From Chrysophaeum taylorii (lineage: Eukaryota > Sar > Pelagophyceae > Pelagomonadales > Pelagomonadaceae), in NCBI GenBank assembly GCA_029834535.1, contig JAQMWT010000162.1, positions 1 to 64,000 of the forward strand: a stretch of DNA of 64,000 bases, given 5' to 3'. The position numbers and the translations under genes are program-made. Under the pieces are notes generated by a model. That model did not search any database and was not told where the DNA came from. It saw only the letters and a list, made by a program, of their open reading frames with translations. Below, in pieces: positions 1 through 8,035 of this stretch (position 1 is the first letter of the stretch; the number at the start of each line of letters is the position of its first letter).

Positions 1-1
1 A

Positions 2-1375
2 CACGGGTCCAAGGGGAAGGGCACGGTCGCCGCGCTCGTGGGCGCGGGTCTCGAAGCCGCCGGGTTTCGCGTGTGCGTCCTGAGCTCGCCCCACGTGGAG
101 TCGGTGACGGAGCGCGTGCGGCTGAGAGGTCTCGCGCCGATCGGCGAAGAAGTTCTGGCGAAGTCAATAGAAGCCGCCCTAAATCGCGCCGTGCCGGGCG
201 CGACTTGGTTCGACGTGTTCGTCGCTGCGTCGCTCCACGCCGCGCGCCACTGCGACTGGGCAGTTATCGAGTGCGGCCTCGGCGGTCGCCGCGACTCGAC
301 AAATGTCCTCGACGCCGAGGTGTGCGCGTTAACGAGCGTCGAGCTCGAGCACGTCGAAGTCCTCGGGCCGACGGTTTCGCGGATCGCGCGCGAAAAGGCG
401 GCCATCGCCTCGCGCCGCGGCGTCCTTGTCGCGTCGGCAGCCTGCCCGCCGGCCGCGCTCCGCGCCGCAAAGGACGTAGCCGCCAACCGCGGCGCCGGGT
501 TCGCGCTCGCCGAGCCCGACCCGAGACCTACGCCCTTCTTGCGGTCCAATCTCGGTCTCGCCAAGCGCATCCTCGACCACCTCGGTCGTCGCGGCCTTCG
601 GTGCAAGCGCCCGCCGCTCAGACGAGTCTCGGGCCGCCTCCTCGACCGCCCGCGACCTTTGCGCGTCGCGCGAGCCGCGCTCCCGGTACGTTTTTCGTTC
701 CGCTCGTAGACGCGCCCGTAGGCGAGGCGCGAGTGGCTCGCCCCCGATCTTCTCGTCGACGCCGCGCACACGCCCGCCGCCGTCCGATCGTGCGTGTTTT
801 TGCGACGCGCGGCCGTTTGACTACGCGACAGACTAGCGTCCTACGTCGGCGGAAACCGCGCCGCCGTCGCTCTCGTGCGTGCCTCTTCCTCGTCGTTCAC
901 GGCAACGTTTATTGATTCGCGTAGCTGGGGCTCGCCGACGACAAGGATCTCGATGGCGTCGCGGTGCGTTCTTGGGGTCATTTCTTAGACCGTGCGACCA
1001 GGCGGCCGTCGTCGAACGCCTTCGCCCGAGAGCCGTCGTCTGCGTCTGTCTCGACGACGACGGCAACTCGCGAACGTACGCGACTTTGAGATTGCTGCAA
1101 CCACCTTGTATAGTATTCTTCTTCTTGGCAGGCGAGCAGCCGCGCTGCGACGAATCTTCCTCGCGAACTCCCTTGATGTCCTCGGGGACCCGACGCCACG
1201 CGTGCTCGACGGCGCAATCCTCGCCGCGACCCTCGAGCGCGCCCGAACGATCGGCGCGATTACCCTCGCCTTCGGCTCCTTCCGTCTCTGCGCCCAGTTG
1301 GCGCGCCTTGTGAGGGTGTCCGAGTCCGAGTGCTCCCCCCCAATCCGAGCCCGTGTAAAGAAGGAAGAGGGTTAA
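2..1375 (+). CDS. Folylpolyglutamate synthase / dihydrofolate synthase, 5'-truncated, six exons
   Basis: This Mur-ligase-family enzyme adds glutamates to (dihydro)folates using ATP. The window opens inside the P-loop (GSKGKGT), so the N-terminus is missing. Exon 1 carries the ATPase core (IECGLGGRRDSTN and LEHVEVLG segments). Frame continuity requires introns at about 686-721, 790-831, 875-924, 964-1001 and 1076-1131 (36, 42, 50, 38 and 56 nt), all GT-AG. Spliced, the C-terminal domain reads through VDAAHTP, then GLADDKDLDG, which matches the family's LxxxKD segment, and ends with a GSFRLCAQL stretch like the conserved GSxxLxG region. Each intron removes a stop or frame change and gives family-like sequence, which is why I accept them. 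A longer open frame overlapping on the same strand is a shadow. Whether the product is cytosolic, mitochondrial or plastidial cannot be told without the 5' end. Confidence 0.82.
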
Positions 1376-1539
1376 GGAGTAAACTCGAAGGCTAAGGGTA
1401 AAGCGTGCGTGGAAAGGGGGGGGCAGCCGGTCAAAACGGCCAAGTTAAAAAGAAAGAGGGTTTAGGAGTAAACTCAAAGAGGTAGAGGGTTAGCAGCAAC
1501 GATACGTCTTTAACGCCGGCGCCGCGGGCGGGGACCGCC

Positions 1540-1543
1540 ATAG

Positions 1544-1574
<31 letters not shown>

Positions 1575-1575
1575 C
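1540..1575. repeat. (TTG)n microsatellite upstream of the IQ/LRR gene
   Basis: About eleven TTG/GTT units lie immediately 5' of the ATG at 1581, probably in the 5' UTR or core promoter. Confidence 0.8.
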
Positions 1576-1580
1576 GAAGG

Positions 1581-2948
1581 ATGGGCGCGTCGGAGGTGGA
1601 CGCCGCCGCCACTAAGCTGCAGGCCGTCTCGCGGGGGCGGCGGTCGCGGAGCGTGACGAACCGCGTTAGGACGCTGCGCAAGGAGCGCGAGGTCGCGGCA
1701 ATCAAGGTGCAGGGACAACAACGGCGCGTGGTCGCGGCACAGCGCGCCCAGGAGTACGCCGTAATGAGTCGCGCGTCGACAAAGATCGGGCGGGTGTCCC
1801 GAGGGCACGCGCAGCGACGCAAGATGTCGCATCATATCGAGCGTCCGCTCGACGACGCGGACGTGCACGACGGCCTCTTCGCGCTCGGGAGGGCGGCGTT
1901 CGACTTGAGGCATGCGTACCTCGGGCTCCGCGTGCAACGGGCCAAGATCACAGAGATCGACGCGATCGCGAGGTACCCCCGCCTCCAAACGGTCGACTTG
2001 GAAAAGAACGTCGTCAGGTCGCTCAAACCGCTCGAGCGACTGCCCTATCTTACGCGTCTCAACGTCGCCGACAACGCGCTGACCGAGGTCTTGGACGTGA
2101 CATTCCCGACGTGCAGGCCTGGGGCCGCTTGGTCTACGGGGGCTGCGCACGCCGGTTCGCAGCTGCGCTTCGTCGACGCCTCCCGGAACAAAATCGCCAA
2201 AATCCGCGACCTTTCGGCGCACGCGCACCTCCGCGAGCTCAAACTCGACGGCAACCATATCGACAGGATCACGGGCCTCAGCGCGCTCCCTTGCTTGCGG
2301 GCGCTGAGCCTGTGCTCGAACCAGATTGCCCAGCTCGACGGTCTCGACGGCCTCCCCCTCCTCGAGCTCCGCCTCGACGACAACAAACTCCGGTTCCTAG
2401 AGAACCTCGACACCCTGAAGCTTCTCCGGCGCCTTACGGTGTCGCACAACTATATCGACACCCTTGACGGCCTCCAGCTCTGCGCGCACCTCGGAGCCCT
2501 CGACGTGTCCTACAATAACATCGACTACGTCCGCGAGGTCGAGTTTCTTGCCGACCTCCCGCTCTTCAGCGAGCTCCACCTTTGTGGAAACAAGTGCGCC
2601 GACCTCGACTTTTATCGCCGTCGCGTCATCGTATGCCTCCAGCGCCTGACCCTCCTCGACGCCTCCGAAATTTCCTCCGAGGAGAAGGTCGAAGCCATCA
2701 ACCTCCACGGGGCCGAGGACTCCGACCTCCCGCTCCGCGTTGCGACGCACGAAAAGCACTTCGGCGACTCGGAACCATGGGCGGACTATCTCCCGCCGTT
2801 CGTCGAGCCGGAGCCCTCGCCGTTCTGCGAACGCCGTCTGGCCGCCCGTCTTGTGGGCAAGTTGGTCCATCGCGTCGTCACTCAGGCACGGGCGGATGTG
2901 GTATCGACGGGGCAGCAGCAACCCCTCCAGCAGCAAACGTGTGGATAG
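1581..2948 (+). CDS. IQ-motif and SDS22-type leucine-rich repeat protein
   Basis: The 455-residue protein starts with two or three basic IQ-like helices (AATKLQAVSRGRRSR, AAIKVQGQQRR, ASTKIGRVSRGHAQRR), expected to bind calmodulin or EF-hand light chains. From about residue 110 to 350 there are roughly ten SDS22-class LRRs with the LxxLxxLxLxxNxI pattern (for example LRELKLDGNHIDRI and LGALDVSYNNIDYV). An LRR-cap-like region follows (ASEISSEEKVEAINL) and the tail is Gln-rich. LRR plus IQ proteins of this sort (LRRIQ/LRGUK-like) are often axonemal or centrosomal scaffolds, so a flagellar role is possible but inferred. The ATG at 1581 follows a TTG repeat and no upstream ATG in frame was seen. 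Single exon. The exact orthologue is not identified. Confidence 0.75.
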   Translation: MGASEVDAAATKLQAVSRGRRSRSVTNRVRTLRKEREVAAIKVQGQQRRVVAAQRAQEYAVMSRASTKIGRVSRGHAQRRKMSHHIERPLDDADVHDGLFALGRAAFDLRHAYLGLRVQRAKITEIDAIARYPRLQTVDLEKNVVRSLKPLERLPYLTRLNVADNALTEVLDVTFPTCRPGAAWSTGAAHAGSQLRFVDASRNKIAKIRDLSAHAHLRELKLDGNHIDRITGLSALPCLRALSLCSNQIAQLDGLDGLPLLELRLDDNKLRFLENLDTLKLLRRLTVSHNYIDTLDGLQLCAHLGALDVSYNNIDYVREVEFLADLPLFSELHLCGNKCADLDFYRRRVIVCLQRLTLLDASEISSEEKVEAINLHGAEDSDLPLRVATHEKHFGDSEPWADYLPPFVEPEPSPFCERRLAARLVGKLVHRVVTQARADVVSTGQQQPLQQQTCG

Positions 2949-3043
2949 CGCTCTTGTACACCACCTCTCAACGGGTCGAAGGATACCAGGTATACCAACA
3001 ACGTCAGTGACGCGGATCGTCTCTCTCTGGCGATCACAGTTCT

Positions 3044-4120
3044 ATGGTTTCTTCACGGTGGACTTCACGGTGGAGGTGGATACTCGTCGCATGCGCGTTC
3101 GGACGGGCCGCGGCGGGGCCGTTCCGGCGGTTCGGCGCCAAGCGTAACGGATGGGTGCAACGGGAGAGCAACGAGGACAAGGTGCGCGGCGGTGAGAACA
3201 CCAACGCGACCCCGCCGCCGCCCTCGGAGCTCCGCGAGGAGACGCAAGCCGTGCTGAGCATGGTGCCCGTGTTCGCCTTGACCGACGAGGACGGAAGACC
3301 CGTGCTGATGCGGTCGGCGCAGAACGAGACGCAGCCCCAGCAGCTGTTCTTCACCAACGTCGACGTGGCGCGCGCCCACGCGACGTCAATCATGAAAATG
3401 TCGAGCGATCTCCAGCTGCGGCTCGCGACGATGAACTTGGGTCAGGTGTGGAACATAAAGGTCGACGATCGCGAGATCCGCGTGCTGTCCGACCCGCGCG
3501 AAGTTCACTTCGCGCGCCAGCTCTTGCTCCGCGCTGCCGGCTACGCGAACGCCGACGAGGACGACGCGCCGACTAACGCGACCGTTCTCGACTTTTCCAA
3601 CGAGACGATCGTCGCCGAGACCGCCGCCGCGCTTCAGGAGGCCATGGGCTTCGACCTCGAGCGCGACGTCCCGCTTTTTACCGCGGGCATCCTCAACGCG
3701 ACGCTCGGCGTCGGCGGCCGCGTCGTCCAGCCGTGGTTTCTCAGCTTTGGCGATCTCGTGCGCGCCTACGTCAACAGCACCACCGAAGCCACCGACGACG
3801 AGTCCGAGTATCAACGCCGCGCTCAGACCGCACTCCGCGAGATGCTTACTCTCGGCGAGACGGCTGTCACCACCGTCGCCAAGCTTGTCGAGGCCATCGA
3901 CCGCAGTCCTACCGACCTCGAGGTCTTTATCATGCCACCCTCCTCCTCCCTCACCGTCATCGCGCAAGCACGACAGCAGCAGCAACAACAGCAATCGCAA
4001 CAGGATGCCTCCCCGTCCTCGCCGACGACCACGCAACCCTCCTCCTCCAAAACGCCGGGGGGTGGTGGTGGTCTCTTCGATGACGATGACGCCGCTCCGG
4101 GCGGTCTCTTCGATTCTTGA
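3044..4120 (+). CDS. Tic22-like plastid protein import component
   Basis: The 358-residue protein has a hydrophobic leader (WILVACAFGRAAAG) followed by a basic segment with aromatics, consistent with a bipartite plastid presequence. The body matches the Tic22 family layout: a first half beginning VPVFALTDEDGRPVL then LFFTNVDVARAHA, a central VWNIKVDDREIRVLSDP, and a second half repeating the pattern as VPLFTAGILNATL and VQPWFLSFGDLVRAYV. Tic22 proteins act as chaperones for preproteins in the space between plastid envelope membranes. The C-terminus is a low-complexity Q/S/P/G/D tail with a GGLFDDDD/GGLFDS repeat. The assignment rests on pattern recognition of a divergent family. Single exon. 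Confidence 0.65.
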   Translation: MVSSRWTSRWRWILVACAFGRAAAGPFRRFGAKRNGWVQRESNEDKVRGGENTNATPPPPSELREETQAVLSMVPVFALTDEDGRPVLMRSAQNETQPQQLFFTNVDVARAHATSIMKMSSDLQLRLATMNLGQVWNIKVDDREIRVLSDPREVHFARQLLLRAAGYANADEDDAPTNATVLDFSNETIVAETAAALQEAMGFDLERDVPLFTAGILNATLGVGGRVVQPWFLSFGDLVRAYVNSTTEATDDESEYQRRAQTALREMLTLGETAVTTVAKLVEAIDRSPTDLEVFIMPPSSSLTVIAQARQQQQQQQSQQDASPSSPTTTQPSSSKTPGGGGGLFDDDDAAPGGLFDS

Positions 4121-4655
4121 GAAGTAGAAGGGCGGTCGTCGCCGCCGTCTCGATTAACTGTCTTTCGCGCGGGCGCATCGGGACTCCTTCCTTGCCCTCC
4201 CCTCCTTAGGACCTTCGCGTTTTATGATGACCCCACCCCGCCCGTCTTATTATTATTATTATTTGCAGTCGTCGCTTCTTGAAAGTTCTAGATTTCCAGC
4301 TGGCCGCGACTTCAGAGTTATTAAAACTAGACCCTTGTTTACTATCCACAATAATTAATTGGGAAACGTGTGTCTGTGTGTGACAACAGTCTAACGGCAC
4401 TCTACTTTCTGTTCGAAGCCCTATGTATGCTCGAAACGGCCACACAAAATCTGCGTTTTGTAAAGCCGATTCATTTCAAAACGCTTCACTCGAGGCCTAC
4501 TTTCTGTTCTTTTGGTAATGTATGCGCCAAAAGCATTAATGTTTATAAAATGTTTTGTACTTGCCATCTGCGGCGACCCTTGGAGTATCGAAGAGACCGT
4601 AGAAGTTTGAGCGAGAATCTGGGTGATTGCTGTACGTACGTCTCGAGTTCGGATC
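4121..4655. other. Gene-free stretch, AT-richer than its flanks
   Basis: I see only a short (TTA)n run near 4247-4263 and no credible coding frame. It is probably the 3' flank of the Tic22-like gene. Confidence 0.5.
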
Positions 4656-4835
4656 CTGGTAGTATTTCGAAGGAGAGAGAAAACCCTTAGGCGAGAGTAT
4701 TTCGAAGAAGAAAACCCGTAGTATTCGTTGAAAAGAAAACCCTGTCGGATGGTCGATTTCTATGCTGGCTGTATGCTGGCGTAGTCGTAGATCGCGAGTA
4801 TTTCGAGGAAGAAAACCCTAACCTTCCGTCTACGC
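4656..4835. repeat. Imperfect short repeats (GTATTTCGAAGAAGAAAACCC-like)
   Basis: At least three recognisable copies of a roughly 20-bp motif (AGTATTTCGAAG/GAAGAAAACCC) start near 4660, 4693 and 4797. A partial copy (GAAAAGAAAACCCTG) lies near 4730. No coding frame uses them. Confidence 0.7.
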
Positions 4836-4837
4836 CC

Positions 4838-5003
4838 CCCGGCCATGCACCGTCCCACAGCGAACGTTCCGGCTGCCAACCGGCACGCCCCCGGCACGCC
4901 CGGGAGGCGAATAGGTGCCAACCTACGCCGGGAGGCCGGATGGCCCTCGCAAGGCTCAGGATTCGTGAGGCACCGTCCTCCATCGCCCGCAGTCAGCGAT
5001 CAG
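4838..5003. repeat. Dispersed repeat, copy A (related copy at 38.83-38.98 kb)
   Basis: Shared landmarks in the same order are CCCCCCGGCCAT, CCGTCCCA, GGTGCCAACCT, CCGGGAGG, and TTCGTGAGGCACCG followed by CCATCGC. The copies are diverged with small indels, as for an old interspersed element. Confidence 0.6.
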
Positions 5004-5099
5004 GGTAAGGTTGTAGTCGTAAAAAATTTTTTTGAAGTAAGGTTGTCGCGTGCGACGGCGATGGAGCCTTCGCCCGGCAAACGGGACGACGCGCTCGAG

Positions 5100-6450
5100 C
5101 CAGGGACGCTACGCGAGCCTCGACGCCGGCATCGCATGCCGGCGTTTTACGTTCGGGGTTCTTTCGGGGTTCTGGCGCGCGCAAAAATGCGACGCGATTT
5201 CGCCTTTATTCCGCGCGAACTCTTCGGTACGCGCGCGATGCTGCCCGGCGTCTTCGTCGCCGCTGCGACCGGCCACCGAAATCGACAACGGCTTGCCGCG
5301 CTCGCGTCTGCGGTCAAAGCCCGCTTCCACGGCCACGACTCGATCTTCCGACGGGCCGTCCTCGAGAACGCGCGAGAGCGAACGAGACTCGACCGTCGAC
5401 TCGGTGGATCGAACATCGTTTCACCTTCGATACGATGCGTGCCGCCGGCTTCGTCGCCGCTGCGAGCGGCCATCGACGTCGCGACCGCGGTATCGGACTC
5501 GCCCGCGGGTTGACGTCCAGTCGACAAACCCGAAAAAAAACTCGGCGGCTCGCTCGACGGGCGGCGCTCCGCGCCGCCGGGCCCGGCGCTTCGATACGAT
5601 GCGTGCCGGCGTCTTCGTCGCCGCTGCCAGCGGCCACCGCCGTCGCGACCGCGGCCTCGGACTCTCCCCCGCTACGGATCGAAGACCACGAAAAACGCGG
5701 CGACGACCGCGACGAGCGTGCCGCGCGCGCGCGCGCCGACGACCCGGCCGCGCGCCCGCGCACCCCGGTGCGCCGCCGGGCAGCGCACCGATACGATGCG
5801 TGTCGGCGTCTTCGTCGCCGCCGTCGCGACCGCGGGTTGACGTCCAGTCGACCAACCCGAAATAAAAACTCGACGGCGCGTCGAGGTCGACGCGTCCGCC
5901 AGCGCTTCGATACGATGCGTGCCGGCGTCTTCGTCGCCGCTGCGAGCGGCCACCGCCGTCGCGGACTCGGACTCGGACTCGCCCGCGGACTCGGACTCGC
6001 CCGCGGACTCGGACTCGCCCGCGGACTCGGACTCGCCCGCGGTGTCCAGTCGACCAAGCCGAATAAAAAGTCCGCGGCGCGGCGCGCCGGCGCTCGACGC
6101 GTCTGCCAGCGCTTCGATACGATGCGTGCCGGCGTTCGTCGCCGCTTCGATACGATGCGTGCCGGCGTCTTCATCGCCGCTGCGAGCGGCCACCGCCTTC
6201 GCGACCGCGGCCTCGGACTCTACGAGCGCGCCGCGCGCCCGCGCGCCGACGACCGGCCGCGCGCCCGCGCGCGTCCACCACGACCGCCCGTGGCCATCGG
6301 CCATCGCCCACGGAGACGAAGACCTCTCCGCTCGCGTCTACGGCGAAGCCCGCTTCCGCGGCCACGCCTCGCTCTTCCCGCTGCGGCCGTCCTCGCCGCG
6401 AGAACCTCTGGACCGTCGACCGCGACGGCGCGTCCGCTATCTATGGATTA
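5100..6450. repeat. Composite GC-rich repeat array
   Basis: A core reading GATACGATGCGTGCCGGCGT, usually followed by CTTCGTCGCCGCTGCGAGCGG, recurs near 5429, 5597, 5789, 5909, 6117 and 6150. A second motif (TTGACGTCCAGTCGAC then an A-rich run) is interspersed, and an 18-bp unit GCCCGCGGACTCGGACTC is tandemly repeated about four times at 5968-6045. The outer segments (about 5310-5405 and 6340-6425) are also related to each other. All six frames stay open by composition, and none looks like a protein. Confidence 0.75.
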
Positions 6451-6769
6451 TGCGCGACGCCCTCCTTCTCACTACGCCCGCCGCCACCCCGGCGCCTATT
6501 GTCTATAATGAAATACTCCATTAATTAAAGCGGCCATCCGCCATCTCATAGTCCATCTCATAGTCCATCCGCAAAAAACGCAAAGCCGAAAATAATCAGG
6601 CATAACGCTAACCCCCAGAACGCTTCGCGCAACGGAAAGGAAGGAAAAGGGTACCCACCCTAACCCAAGAACGAAAAAATGCGCAGAAATCTTCAAGAAC
6701 CGAAAAGACAGAATTTCCACGGCGTCGCGACTTCGTTTTTGGTCGGCTCCCGAGACGCGGCGGGCGTCG

Positions 6770-6865
6770 AGGCGGTGGGGGGTCCGGGGGTGTCCCCCGG
6801 CGGGGGGTTTGGGGGGCAGAGCCCCCCAATTCCCGGGGGGTTCGGGGGGCTTGCCCCCCGAGAAA
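6770..6865. repeat. G-tract / C-tract hairpin cluster
   Basis: Runs of six Gs face runs of six Cs in two short palindromes (GGGGGGCAGAGCCCCCC and GGGGGGCTTGCCCCCC). Further G-runs precede them, so the strand can fold into hairpins or G-quadruplexes. Confidence 0.75.
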
Positions 6866-6917
6866 AAGGCCGAAAAAAACCCGACTTGGCCTTACTAGTC
6901 CTAACTACTAATCGACA

Positions 6918-6963
6918 GATGTTTGTCTGTCTGTCTGTTTGTTTGTCTGTCTGTCTGTTTGTC
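6918..6963. repeat. (GTCT/GTTT)n microsatellite
   Basis: Tandem TGTCTGTCTGTTTGTTTG-type tetranucleotide repeat. Confidence 0.85.
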
Positions 6964-6989
6964 CCTCGATTTAGGGTAAGGATCAGGTA

Positions 6990-7530
6990 GGCGCGAGAGC
7001 CAGACAGTGATCCTCCAAGCCGTCTACGGCGACCTCGCAGACTATTTCCACGACCCGCGGCGGCTCTTTCAGCGCGCCATTCTCACGCCCCGTCGAAACG
7101 ATGTTGTCGATGCTGACAACGCGCGCATGACCGCGGCCTTTTTTTCCCGGAGACGAGGCGTCGGAGTTCTTTTCGGCTGACTAGGCTGGGTCGGAAGACG
7201 ACGCCTCGCTCTTTACAGTAGAGTTTTCAACTCCCTGACAACCAACGGCATGCTGACTTTGATCGCGAGCTTAAAGTCTTCGCAACCTCGACCCGTCGCA
7301 CGGCCACTGCAACGGTACCAGATACATCATTGATCGTGTTGTTGTCACCGAGGCTCCTCCAACCTGTATCCCTCAAGCCCCACCGACGCCAAACGATCAA
7401 CAAGAGCCAGAGGCAGACGCCCCGCAAGGTCGGCGTCCTCTTGCCCAAGCCCGTCTTCTGCCACGTCCAGCTCTACGTGGCTCTCTGTCGATCGGCAACC
7501 CCGAGGATATCCTCTTCTGAGTCGACGACT
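6990..7530 (+). pseudogene. Relic of a Helitron-type PIF1 helicase (C-terminal part)
   Basis: Broken frames give two blocks typical of the PIF1-like helicase of Helitron RepHel proteins. The first is an AILTPRRNDVVDADNARM segment (family pattern: AILTPxNxxVxxIN), near 7057-7130. The second is DPSHGHCNGTRYIIDRVVV (family pattern: NLxxxxGLCNGTRLxV), near 7286-7350. Between them are in-frame stops and frame changes, including a remnant resembling EFFNSL. The 3' end dissolves into Pro/Ala/Arg-rich sequence with a stop near 7517. No Rep domain or Helitron terminus was seen, so this is a fragment. Confidence 0.7.
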
Positions 7531-7589
7531 CCACCCTACCCCACACGTGCTGCGCAATACCGATAAGCCCCCTCCCGGCGTCTACACGC

Positions 7590-7935
7590 GCACTGTAGGT
7601 GAACTTACTGGGACCACGTGAACTTACTGGGGTTTGAGATTGGGACTAGGTGACTGACTGAGTGACAAGGTGAAACGGGGACCAGGTGAACATACTGGGG
7701 TTTTCAGAGTAAAGGGTTTTTAGAGTAAACTCAAAGGTTGGCGGCGCGTGCGGATCAAAGCAGCTTAGATTGGCGGAGGCGAGAGCGACGAGCTCAAAGG
7801 AGTGAGCTAGGTGAACTTACTGACCAGGTGAACTTATACGAAACTTACTGGGACAGGTGAACTTACTAGGGTAAGAGATTGGGACTAGGTGAACTTACTG
7901 GGGTTAGAGATTGGGAGTAGGTGAACTTACTGGCC
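7590..7935. repeat. Field of AGGTGAACTTACTGG direct repeats
   Basis: Eight or nine full or partial copies of (A)GGTGAACTTACTGGG occur at irregular spacing (near 7599, 7616, 7684, 7810, 7825, 7856, 7888, 7919). GATTGGGACTAGG spacer copies separate several of them. The field ends about 100 bp before the ATG of the helicase gene, so it covers that gene's promoter. Confidence 0.8.
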
Positions 7936-8035
7936 TGCACTTGTTTTTTGTTATTAGTTTGATTTGAAACCAAGAGTTGTCTGTCAACCGCGATGTAAAG
8001 GCAGCAGTCGTAGGGGAAGCAGCAGTGCGCGCGCA

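Noticed and set aside
73-915. Long Arg-rich frame overlapping the folate gene
   Set aside because: It is a shadow of the GC-rich real frame. It has no domain, and the alternative frame with introns gives family motifs.
5314-6508. Open frames across the composite repeat array on both strands
   Set aside because: They result from GC-rich repeats lacking stops; all frames are open and none shows protein-like composition.
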